A stretch of 46,014 bases of DNA from CAZZEX01 sp964653285 (GTDB lineage: Bacteria > Chloroflexota > Anaerolineae > B4-G1): assembly GCA_964653285.1 (NCBI GenBank), contig CAZZEX010000034.1:1-46014 (forward strand), read 5' to 3'. The notes under the pieces are model-generated. The model saw only the letters and a program-made list of their open reading frames with translations, was not told the DNA's origin and did no database searches. The position numbers and the translations under genes are program-made. Each line of letters starts with the position of its first letter. Within the stretch, counting starts at the first letter, position 1. Positions 39,176-46,014 of this stretch are shown here, piece by piece.

Positions 39176-41152
39176 ATGATCGAATTACTTAAGACTCACA
39201 GCAGGACGATCGAGGAAGCGCAGAGAATACGAAGTGGGGGTTCCAGGAGGGGGCGCCCCTTCGAGCTCCTTCACTCTGCCGAGTTCAGACTGATTCTTTC
39301 GTACCTCAGGACCAAGGTCCCCGCAATCGCTCTCCTCAGTTTCCTCAACGTCGTTCGCTCAGTGGTTGAGGGCCTGGCGCTGGCGGCCCTCCTGGCCTTT
39401 GTTCAACTCGTGGTGGGCGGCCAGGCTGGCATCCCGGATAGCCTGAATCTGCTCGGGTTTGAGGTGCCGATACCTCCTCAACTGGGTGCCGGGCAAAGTG
39501 TGCCTATCGTCGTTCTGGCATTGGTGGTGGTATTGATTGTCGCTCAAGTGACGTTGGACTTTGCCCGCCGCCACGTGACCAGCAAAGTCCAGATGGATTT
39601 TGTCGAGGAGGTGCGGCGGGACGTCCTGGACAAGATGCTGAACCTGGACATCGCCTACTTCACAGAGACGAAGTCGGGCGACATAGCATATCTTCAGAAT
39701 ACATTGATTGGGCGTTTCTCCAGGCTGCTGTCCACAGCCGAGGACCTGTTATCCGGCTTTCTCAACCTGCTGGTGGTTGGCTTTCTATTGATCCGCATGT
39801 CCTGGCAGTTGACGGCGCTCCTGGCGATGATGACGCTGGGAATGTTCTTCCTGCTCAGGGGTACGCGGCGGCGCCTCCAGGAGTTGGGGACCGAGTTAAC
39901 CGCACAAAGCAGCGTGGCCGCCTCTACGTTCCTGGAGATTCTCTATGGCATCCGGCTGGTGAAACTGGTCGCGGAGGAGGGGCGAGTCCGGGACAAGTAT
40001 CTGCGCACCACGCGGGAACTGGTCAACAAGCAACTGCAGGTCTATGACCACCAGTCGTTAGGAAGTGCAGTCACGCAGTTGGGGGCCTCGCTTATTCTCG
40101 CACTTTCGGCCATCGGGTTCAGCGTGCTATCTGGCCTCAACATGATCGAGAACGTGGACTTTATGGCGGGATACTACATCATCGCCACCCGTGTGGTCTG
40201 GATCATCGTGACGATGCTCCAGCAGTGGCTGGGCGTGGGTTCGATGTACGCTCAGTATATGCGTGTGGCCGAGTTTATGCTGGACGACTCCTTCTTGGAG
40301 ACCCAGGCCAGCACTGGGCCAGAGAATCCCCTGCCATTGCAAAGAGTGCAGCACGGCCTCTCGGTCGAGGGAGTCAGTTTCAGCTACGACGGTCACGACC
40401 GGGTGCTGGACAACGTCTCGCTGGTGTTCCCGAAAGGCGCCATCACGGCGCTGGTGGGCCTTTCCGGGTCGGGCAAATCCACGCTGCTGGAGTTACTGGC
40501 TCGTTTCCGCTATCCGGTGGCAGGACGCGTATGTGTGGATGGCATGGATGTCCTGGCGTACGATCTCTCATCCTTCCGAAGCAAGGTAGGCTACGTGACT
40601 CAGGACACCATCGTCTTCAACGACACCATTCTGGAGAACATCCGCTACCTTCGCCCGGAGGGGACCCGGACTGAGGTGGAGGAAGCAGCGCGCCGGGCGA
40701 TGGCCCACGAATTCGTCCTCGAGGCCGCCGACGGCTACCGCACCCCGGTCGGCGAGCGGGGGATGCAAATTTCCGGCGGGCAACGCCAGCGGATCGCCCT
40801 GGCACGGATCTTCTTGCAGGATCCGGATATACTCCTGCTTGACGAGGCCACAAGTTCGGTGGACCTGTACACTGAAGCCAGGATCTTTGAGGAGTTGATG
40901 AAACTCAAGCCCGATAAGGTCATCGTCATCGCCGCCCACCGCCTGAGCGCCATCACGCGCTTTGACAACATTGTGGTTATCCACAATGGCAAGGTCATTG
41001 AACAGGGCACTCACGAAGAACTGATGGCGCAGCAGGGGTTGTACTTCAGTCTGTACAAGTTACAGGAGTACGCGCCCGAGGCAGTGCTTGACTTCCGTGG
41101 TTCGTCTCTAGGTCTTCTGGGGGGACGCCATGCCGATACAGCGGCTGTTTGA
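39176..41152 (+). CDS. Type IV ABC exporter (lipid-linked glycan flippase type)
   Basis: This 658-residue half-transporter has a six-helix membrane domain (about residues 40-340) after a polar N-terminal stretch, then a nucleotide-binding domain. Walker A is GLSGSGKST (428-436), Q-loop YVTQDTIVF, signature ISGGQRQRIALAR, Walker B ILLLDEATSSVD and H-loop VIAAHRLS. The fold is that of MsbA/PglK-like lipid or lipid-linked oligosaccharide flippases. Next to an initiating transferase and epimerase, it probably flips the undecaprenyl-linked unit across the membrane. Its 3' end overlaps the next gene by 23 bases. Confidence 0.87.
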   Translation: MIELLKTHSRTIEEAQRIRSGGSRRGRPFELLHSAEFRLILSYLRTKVPAIALLSFLNVVRSVVEGLALAALLAFVQLVVGGQAGIPDSLNLLGFEVPIPPQLGAGQSVPIVVLALVVVLIVAQVTLDFARRHVTSKVQMDFVEEVRRDVLDKMLNLDIAYFTETKSGDIAYLQNTLIGRFSRLLSTAEDLLSGFLNLLVVGFLLIRMSWQLTALLAMMTLGMFFLLRGTRRRLQELGTELTAQSSVAASTFLEILYGIRLVKLVAEEGRVRDKYLRTTRELVNKQLQVYDHQSLGSAVTQLGASLILALSAIGFSVLSGLNMIENVDFMAGYYIIATRVVWIIVTMLQQWLGVGSMYAQYMRVAEFMLDDSFLETQASTGPENPLPLQRVQHGLSVEGVSFSYDGHDRVLDNVSLVFPKGAITALVGLSGSGKSTLLELLARFRYPVAGRVCVDGMDVLAYDLSSFRSKVGYVTQDTIVFNDTILENIRYLRPEGTRTEVEEAARRAMAHEFVLEAADGYRTPVGERGMQISGGQRQRIALARIFLQDPDILLLDEATSSVDLYTEARIFEELMKLKPDKVIVIAAHRLSAITRFDNIVVIHNGKVIEQGTHEELMAQQGLYFSLYKLQEYAPEAVLDFRGSSLGLLGGRHADTAAV

Positions 41153-41831
41153 CTTGTTGCGGGGTAGGCTCAACTCGAGGTATCTCTACTCGGACACCTT
41201 CTTGGGGAAGTTCAAATCGCTGGATGAAGCGCTCCAGGCCCATTCAGCGTACAAGCACGATACCGACGGCGAAGGGCAGTTCGATCCCTCATTTAGAACT
41301 TATTGTCGCGTCAAGGACACTATCGAGGGGATCCCGCCGAATTCGGTTGTGCTCGACGTTGGTTGCAACAGCGGTGGGCTCGGGCGTCGTCTCATTGCGG
41401 AAAAGAGATGTGTAATGTACGGCGTGGATATCAACCCGCGCCTGGTCGAGAGGGCGATGTCAAAAGGTTACGATGTGTACGTTGGGGCTGCTGAGGATCT
41501 AAGGTATCCGGATGGCTTTTTCGATGTTGTGGTGGTTTCGGAACTCTTGGAGCATGTATACGACCCCCGATTGGTATTGTCCGAGGCCAGAAGAGTCTTG
41601 AAACCAGGCGGATTGCTCTTTGGCGATGTGCCGACCGAGATTGGCCGGTGGGGGTTTGAAACCATCAGGGATCATAAGCATCACGCCCGGGTTTTTACAC
41701 GTGAGAGTCTGCAAGGGTTGCTATCAGAGTTCTTCGAAGTAGATTATCTGAAGACCGCACCGGCGCCGGGTGAGGACCACCCCTATTTCAAAGTCCCCAC
41801 CTGGTACGTCTTCCGGTGCACGAGGCAATAG
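41130..41831 (+). CDS. Class I SAM-dependent methyltransferase (1 of 4)
   Basis: This 233-residue enzyme has the class I Rossmann motifs: NSVVLDVGCNSGGLG for SAM, VDINPRLVERA, the post-II FDVVVVSELLEHVYDP and LKPGGLLFGDVP. The N-terminal part (SLDEALQAHSAYKHDTDGEG) is not assigned. The start overlaps the transporter gene and has GGGGGGACGCC in front, so a slightly later start is possible. It probably methylates a sugar, a glycan end or a phosphate in the surface polymer. Confidence 0.8.
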   Translation: MPIQRLFDLLRGRLNSRYLYSDTFLGKFKSLDEALQAHSAYKHDTDGEGQFDPSFRTYCRVKDTIEGIPPNSVVLDVGCNSGGLGRRLIAEKRCVMYGVDINPRLVERAMSKGYDVYVGAAEDLRYPDGFFDVVVVSELLEHVYDPRLVLSEARRVLKPGGLLFGDVPTEIGRWGFETIRDHKHHARVFTRESLQGLLSEFFEVDYLKTAPAPGEDHPYFKVPTWYVFRCTRQ

Positions 41832-41833
41832 AT

Positions 41834-42589
41834 ATGGTTGTCAACAGACTACGCAGGGGCTACACCTGGGTCTGGCAAACCGTTGGCCGCCACTTGAAGC
41901 TATCGCCACCCTCCTCCTGTGATGTGGGAGGGTACGTCGGATCTACGCAGGGTCACGAAGTGAGGTACTGGCTACAAACTGGGCTGCGCAAAGGGACCTA
42001 CATTTACGATAACTATCTCAGGCTGTTCGGTCTGGACAAAGATGAACTGACAGGGTTGACTATCTGCGACTTCGGCTGTGGACCCCTTGGGGGGATACCC
42101 AGCGTTCTCCCTGATGTCAAAGTTGCTTATCCCCTGGATGTGCTTGCCGACGAATACAACAAGTGGGGTGCATGCCGGTTCCACATCTACCCGGTGCGTG
42201 ACTATCGAACGCCACTTCCTGATCACATTTGTGACGTGTGTTTCTGCACCAACGCGCTAGACCACGTTCCGGAGCCAGTCCGTGTGGCGACGGAGATCGC
42301 CCGGCTCCTTAAGCCCGGGGGCTCATTGTACTTGCATGTCCACCTGCGGCGATCAGACCAGTTGAACAAGGCCCATCGCTACGTGGTCAGTGAAGACATG
42401 GTGCGGGACTGGCTCCACGAGTATTTCACGTTTGAGAGCGTCGGAGTGGATTGGGACTGGCCGAACGACGAGCCAGATTTGACCATGTTATATGCCCACC
42501 TGGTTCGCTGTCCAGTTGCAGAACCAGTTGCAGAAGAGGACGCCGCAGGCCACGAGTCCCGCTTGGATGTCCTCGGACCCACCGACTGA
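41834..42589 (+). CDS. SAM-dependent methyltransferase-like protein (2 of 4)
   Basis: From the ATG at 41834, two bases after the previous stop, the protein has 251 residues. LTICDFGCGPLGGIPSVLPD is the SAM-binding turn, with an unusual proline and a second glycine pair. Further motifs are FCTNALDHVPEPVRVATE and LKPGGSLYLHVHLRR. The acidic residue after strand 2 is present in YPLDVLADEY. The opening region (GHEVRYWLQTGLRKGTYIYD) resembles glycan-locus methyltransferases of the FkbM-unrelated type 11 group. The stop overlaps the next ATG (TGATG). Confidence 0.78.
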   Translation: MVVNRLRRGYTWVWQTVGRHLKLSPPSSCDVGGYVGSTQGHEVRYWLQTGLRKGTYIYDNYLRLFGLDKDELTGLTICDFGCGPLGGIPSVLPDVKVAYPLDVLADEYNKWGACRFHIYPVRDYRTPLPDHICDVCFCTNALDHVPEPVRVATEIARLLKPGGSLYLHVHLRRSDQLNKAHRYVVSEDMVRDWLHEYFTFESVGVDWDWPNDEPDLTMLYAHLVRCPVAEPVAEEDAAGHESRLDVLGPTD

Positions 42590-43314
42590 TGGCGCTTATA
42601 CATCGACTTAACAAACTCAAGATACCGTTCATTCATCCATCAACAACAAAGCCGCCGGGGCCTTCCCACGCCTTGCTCAACAGGGTGCTTGGCGAAGCGG
42701 GCACCAGCCAGCGGCTCGCCCACTTCGGTTTGGAACCGCTGGGTATCAAAAAGGTCGAGGTACAGAATCTTCTGGTTCAGCGGCCAGTCCGGTGCGAGGT
42801 GGTCCCAGTCAATCAAGCGACTACTTTAGACTTTCTCGACAACTACTTCGCTGGAGGAAACGGGGGTCTGGATTATGGTATCTATAACAGCATGCAGTAT
42901 AAGCTTCTGCAAGCATACGTCGAGGGAACGATCCAGGATTTCTCCCAGACAGACTATTGGCAGTGGCACGTGAAGTTACGCCAGGCCGGGATAAACGAAG
43001 ACGTAAGATCTGACGCCTGGATAGCGAACAAGATCCACAAACTGCTGCGCGTGTTTGAGTCCATCCGCAAGCGGGGCTACGGTTACAGCCGGTTGTCCAA
43101 CTACATCTGGGTATTGGAAAAGCCCCTCATCCACACCCGCTATGGTTATGATTACTGCCCAGATGGGTATGAGATATTCGACGGTCACCACCGGGCAGCC
43201 TCAGTCGCGTATCTGGGATACCGTTCGGTATATGTTTTGCTGGTTAAGGATGTCGGCACACACACCCCATTCGGTGTGCCGCTGGACGAAATCATAATCC
43301 CTGCAAAGTGCTGA
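42589..43314 (+). CDS. ParB-like domain protein A (DGHHR motif), glycan locus
   Basis: The ATG at 42589 overlaps the upstream stop, giving 241 residues; longer frames are not supported. The C-terminal half has LLRVFESIRKRGYGYSRLSN and then YEIFDGHHRAASVAYLGYRS. D198-G-H-H-R202 matches the core motif of the ParB/sulfiredoxin fold (DGxHR). In that superfamily the motif binds nucleotide phosphates, and some members, such as SerK and SbnI, are free-serine kinases rather than DNA-binding proteins. No HTH domain follows, so a partitioning role is unlikely. The next gene is a diverged paralogue. In this setting a role in modifying or phosphorylating a glycan precursor is a hypothesis. Confidence 0.65.
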   Translation: MALIHRLNKLKIPFIHPSTTKPPGPSHALLNRVLGEAGTSQRLAHFGLEPLGIKKVEVQNLLVQRPVRCEVVPVNQATTLDFLDNYFAGGNGGLDYGIYNSMQYKLLQAYVEGTIQDFSQTDYWQWHVKLRQAGINEDVRSDAWIANKIHKLLRVFESIRKRGYGYSRLSNYIWVLEKPLIHTRYGYDYCPDGYEIFDGHHRAASVAYLGYRSVYVLLVKDVGTHTPFGVPLDEIIIPAKC

Positions 43315-43329
43315 TGTACTGGCATCTTT

Positions 43330-43995
43330 ATGAAATATGTGGGTGTCCGCAACTACCCAGAAAAGGCACAGCTCCTGCGAAATGGCACGCCTTGGCTGGC
43401 CCGTGTGTCTACGAGAGACCTGGCCTATGATTGTATCCGGCACGTCGAAATCCTGCGCTCCGTTGACGCTGGCACCGGCGCTGACCGGCTCTCCGAGACG
43501 CTATACTGGAAGTACCTGGCTGCGTCGGGCCGGCAGGAAGATGCCATCCGTCAGCGATGCCAGCGTTTCATCCGGCTGTACGAGGACATCCGTGAGCGAG
43601 GCATGGACTATTCCCAGGGATATATAGGCGTGACGACTGATGGCATTCGACTCAATGGCTCCCACAGAGCCGCGATTGCCTACGTTACCGGCCTCGAATC
43701 TCTGTGGGTCGAGATGTACCAATGGGAAGAACTGTTCAGCACGCGGCGGATCCGGCACATCCTTGAGGAAGCCGGCGTCAAGCGCCAGGCCCAGGCCGAA
43801 TACCTGGGAAAGCAGGTGCACGACCGGAAGACAGGCGCTCGCCTGGGCAAGGCGGTTTTTGTGGATGCCCAACCACAGCGCCGGGGGCCGTTCAAATCCT
43901 GGCGTATGCAGCCGGTGGTAGTTGTGCAGGACGGAGAGGGGGGACTTGTTTACGTTCCGGCGGCTCGGGTGGTCATACAACAAGATGGCCAATAA
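43330..43995 (+). CDS. ParB-like domain protein B (NGSHR motif), glycan locus
   Basis: This 221-residue protein is related to its upstream neighbour: YEDIRERGMDYSQGYIGV matches FESIRKRGYGYSRLSNYIWV in the neighbour, and N109-G-S-H-R113 in IRLNGSHRAAIAYVTG replaces DGHHR. The shift of Asp to Asn suggests functional divergence. A C-terminal extension of about 80 residues (from WEELFSTRRIRHILEEAG) is absent from protein A. No ribosome site is obvious before the ATG. The tail of the gene overlaps the next by 11 bases. The function is unknown; a regulatory partner or a second enzyme acting with protein A is possible. Confidence 0.62.
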   Translation: MKYVGVRNYPEKAQLLRNGTPWLARVSTRDLAYDCIRHVEILRSVDAGTGADRLSETLYWKYLAASGRQEDAIRQRCQRFIRLYEDIRERGMDYSQGYIGVTTDGIRLNGSHRAAIAYVTGLESLWVEMYQWEELFSTRRIRHILEEAGVKRQAQAEYLGKQVHDRKTGARLGKAVFVDAQPQRRGPFKSWRMQPVVVVQDGEGGLVYVPAARVVIQQDGQ

Positions 43996-44749
43996 GATCG
44001 CTGCGATCGCGGGCGAAGCAGAGAAAGCCTTCTGGAGGCTCTGGAAACGAGAGCAGGTCCATCGGCTCGAGCAGCAGATTGAGGCACTGAGTCCGGACGG
44101 CCGGAAGGGCTGGTACTACTATATCAACTTTGGCCATGGCGTTGCTGTTCGACCCGACTTGAAAAGAGACCCGCATTCCGGCGAAAAGAACTGGGCTGAG
44201 TTCCTCTCCAGGCACCTGCCCGACCCGGCCGGGAAGCGGGTGCTGGACATCGGTTGCAACGCTGGGCTGTATGACCTGAGGATGGTAGAAGCCGGGGCTA
44301 CAGAGGTGGTCGGCATAGACATGGATGTCCGCGTCCAGCAGGCCGAATTCGTGCGGGAGTGGTTCGCGCAGAAGAGCGGGCAGGACTATTCGCGGGTTCG
44401 CTTCATCGCTGCCGATGTCGCCGACTTCGATCTGGTTGCTTTGGGTCACTTCGACTTGGTGTGCATGTTCTGCGTGGCCTACCACCTTGGCGCTGGGGTC
44501 AAGCACGTCATGGAGCAAGTGGCTCAAATCACGAGCACGGTGGCTCTTCAGGGGAACACGCCCCGTCTTACCAGCCCGAAATACAGAGATCGGTCCCATC
44601 AACACCTGGCTGGGGTGGCTGGGATGCGAGCATTGTTGGAATCTCACGGGTTCTCAGAGATTAAGGCGTTCGCGCCAGGGGGGCATCCAAAGCCACTGGT
44701 AATCGGGACCAGGCCGCTGGATATCCCACCTGTGGACGGGGTAGATTGA
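43985..44749 (+). CDS. SAM-dependent methyltransferase (3 of 4), CmoB/DUF1698-like
   Basis: From the ATG at 43985 the protein has 254 residues; the longer frame overlaps the previous gene. WYYYINFGHGVAVRPD before the SAM site, then GKRVLDIGCNAGLYDLRMV and VVGIDMDVRVQQAEFVRE, resemble the DUF1698/CmoB-like group. The post motif is FDLVCMFCVAYHLG. CmoB itself modifies tRNA, but in surface-glycan loci similar proteins are sugar methyltransferases, which I favour here. It is tightly coupled with both neighbours. Confidence 0.78.
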   Translation: MANKIAAIAGEAEKAFWRLWKREQVHRLEQQIEALSPDGRKGWYYYINFGHGVAVRPDLKRDPHSGEKNWAEFLSRHLPDPAGKRVLDIGCNAGLYDLRMVEAGATEVVGIDMDVRVQQAEFVREWFAQKSGQDYSRVRFIAADVADFDLVALGHFDLVCMFCVAYHLGAGVKHVMEQVAQITSTVALQGNTPRLTSPKYRDRSHQHLAGVAGMRALLESHGFSEIKAFAPGGHPKPLVIGTRPLDIPPVDGVD

Positions 44750-45771
44750 TGAAAGAATCCGACATCCGCCCACAGGCGCTTTTCAATCGTTACCTGGAAC
44801 TCTCGCGGCAGGACATCGATCGCTTCTTTGCAGATCGTTCGTCCTTCACTGAGGTTCCCTGCCCGGCCTGCGCCAGCGAACGGTATGAACTGGGGCTGGA
44901 GAAGTTTGGCTTTCGCTACGTGACTTGCCTGGACTGCGGGTCGCTGTACCTCTCGCCCCGTCCTGCCCCGGAGATGATTGACGCCTACTGTCGGGAGTCG
45001 GAGGCGGTCAAGTTCTGGGGCACGCATTTCTTCAAAGAGACGGCTGAGGCGAGGCGGGAGAGGATGTTCAAACCCCGTGCCCAGCTCGTCGCTGAATGGG
45101 CCGACCGCGTCGGCCTGGATCATTCTGCGGTGTTCGTGGATGTGGGATCGGGTTATGGGATCTTTTTGGAGGAAGTTGCCAGACTGGGCCGGTTTGCCCA
45201 GGTGGCGGGTATCGAACCAGCCCCCAACCTGGCGGCTATCTGCCGCGAGAAAGGCTTTACCATCGTTGAAAAGCCGGTGGAAGATGTGCGTACCGGGGAG
45301 ATCCCAGTCTCCTTTGCCACTGCTTTCGAGGTGCTGGAGCACGTGTACGATCCGGCCGTATTCCTGCTGGGGGTACGGCGCGTCCTGAGGCCCGGCGGCC
45401 TCTTACTGTTCACGACTCTGACGGTGACGGGTTTCGACATCCAGGTACTGTGGGAGCATTCCAAGAGCGTGTATCCCCCCCATCACATCAACCTACTGTC
45501 TGTGTCAGGAATGGAGCAACTGGTGCGTCGCGTTGGATTTGAATTGGTGGAGTTGACCACACCCGGTCAGCTCGACGTTGACATCGTGCGTAACATCGTC
45601 AATGAGGATCCCTCTATCCCACTGCACCGGTTCGTGCGGCAGATCGTCTTCGAGGCTCCTGATGACGTTCGGGAGGCGTTCCAGAAATTCCTGCAAGCAC
45701 ACCGTCTGAGTTCGCACATACGGGTTATAGCCCGAGCGCCTCAGACTGTTGATCAAGAGGTCACTGGATGA
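44749..45771 (+). CDS. SAM methyltransferase with N-terminal zinc ribbon (4 of 4)
   Basis: From the ATG at 44749 (one-base overlap with the upstream stop) the protein has 340 residues. An N-terminal four-cysteine ribbon, EVPCPACASERYE and VTCLDCGSLYLSPRP, is followed by the SAM motifs VFVDVGSGYGIFLEEV, GIEPAPNLAA and ATAFEVLEHVYDP, with LRPGGLLLFTTL. Cysteine ribbons of this kind are common in sugar C-methyltransferases acting on nucleotide sugars. A PPHHINLLSVSGMEQL block resembles those enzymes. It ends the coding run of the locus and overlaps the cyclase relic by four bases. Confidence 0.82.
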   Translation: MKESDIRPQALFNRYLELSRQDIDRFFADRSSFTEVPCPACASERYELGLEKFGFRYVTCLDCGSLYLSPRPAPEMIDAYCRESEAVKFWGTHFFKETAEARRERMFKPRAQLVAEWADRVGLDHSAVFVDVGSGYGIFLEEVARLGRFAQVAGIEPAPNLAAICREKGFTIVEKPVEDVRTGEIPVSFATAFEVLEHVYDPAVFLLGVRRVLRPGGLLLFTTLTVTGFDIQVLWEHSKSVYPPHHINLLSVSGMEQLVRRVGFELVELTTPGQLDVDIVRNIVNEDPSIPLHRFVRQIVFEAPDDVREAFQKFLQAHRLSSHIRVIARAPQTVDQEVTG

Positions 45772-45979
45772 CAAGAATCTGGGATATTTCCCTACCCCTC
45801 ATCTCTGAGTTGCCGGGGTGGCCTGGCGACCCCCCGGTTGTGTTGGAGCGCTACATGGCCATTTCTAATTGTTCAAGACCAGCAACTCACAACTGTGGGC
45901 TGACTCCCATCACGAGTTCTATTCCGACTACGTGGCCCTGACTCCTCAGGCGGCCGAATGGTATCATCTCAATATGTAG
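45768..45979 (+). pseudogene. Cyclase-family (kynurenine formamidase-like) gene with internal deletion
   Basis: The ORF opens at the ATG overlapping the methyltransferase stop and reads TRIWDISLPLISELPGWPGD then PPVVLERYMAIS, the typical start of PF04199 cyclases. The next bases, in a shifted frame, read FKTSNSQLWADSHHEFYSDY and VALTPQAAEW, which belongs to the middle of the same family. The missing piece should contain the HxGTHxDxPxH metal site. After AAEW the homology ends and a stop follows at 45977. So both an internal deletion with a frameshift and a truncated end are visible. The read frame as written stops earlier, after SIPTTWP. Confidence 0.7.
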
Positions 45980-46014
45980 GGGCGAACCCTCGTGGTCGCC
46001 CTCTTGGGTAGGTA
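45977..46014. repeat. GTAGGGGCG-type palindromic repeat at the window end
   Basis: GTAGGGGCGAACCCTCG followed by TGGTCGCCCTC is an imperfect hairpin starting at the cyclase relic's stop. It shares GTAGGGGCG with the element inside the FGGY kinase (8453-8484). The end may be cut by the window. Confidence 0.55.

Noticed and set aside
42589..43995. Chromosome or plasmid partitioning (ParB) function
   Set aside because: There is no HTH or dimer domain, no parA and no parS-like site, and the surroundings are glycan genes.

Overview
The window looks like a piece of a high-G+C chromosome from an uncultured bacterium, most likely Chloroflexota (Anaerolineae-like), assembled as a scaffold: it holds one run of exactly 100 N at 29700-29799. 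This placement is inferred from overall gene style and the abundance of short palindromic and heptanucleotide repeats. No rRNA, tRNA or single-copy marker is present to prove it. Almost all genes lie on the + strand.

Layout. (1) 1-6600: the end of a CoA-transferase beta subunit, a YegS-type lipid kinase overlapping a PlsC-type acyltransferase, remnants of a toxin-antitoxin pair on the - strand, a secreted lytic transglycosylase with a near-ideal promoter, a 33-residue one-helix peptide, a PhnP-like metallo-hydrolase, a glycine-rich membrane protein behind a perfect 22-bp palindrome, and an MFS exporter. (2) 6657-12309: a probable catabolic cluster of class III aminotransferase, FGGY sugar kinase, zinc-type dehydrogenase and a RuBisCO-like protein that keeps the carbamylation lysine and metal ligands. 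(3) 12310-15340: a gene-poor stretch followed by an A+T-richer restriction-modification pair. (4) 15341-22017: a DUF401 permease, a small conserved protein, galactokinase, a HicBA toxin-antitoxin pair and a large membrane glycosyltransferase with a three-repeat extracellular domain. (5) 22260-35988: a DNA-end processing and defence block: Mre11/YhaO-like phosphoesterase, a membrane-anchored SbcC/YhaN-like ATPase, an A+T-richer zinc-hook ATPase resembling the RloC anticodon nuclease, AddB, a HigBA-like pair, a broken small gene and AddA. (6) 36046-45771: a surface-polysaccharide locus: winged-helix regulator, MNT/HepT toxin-antitoxin pair, initiating sugar-phosphate transferase, nucleotide-sugar epimerase, lipid-flippase-type ABC transporter, four SAM methyltransferases and, between them, two related proteins with a ParB-like DGHHR/NGSHR motif. 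A deleted cyclase-family gene closes the window.

The most striking genome-wide signal is repeat invasion of genes. Palindromic G/C-rich repeats, a second family with the core CCCTGAGCGnAGnCGAAGGG, GTAGGGGCG elements and arrays of degenerate 7-bp units occur in intergenic DNA and also, in frame and without stops, inside yegS, the aminotransferase, the FGGY kinase, galK, the glycosyltransferase, addB and addA. In addB an 84-bp unit is tandemly amplified and encodes a 28-residue repeat; this is where the assembly breaks. The best candidates for new biology are the RuBisCO-like cluster, the RloC-like gene beside AddAB, and the paired ParB-like proteins in the glycan locus.
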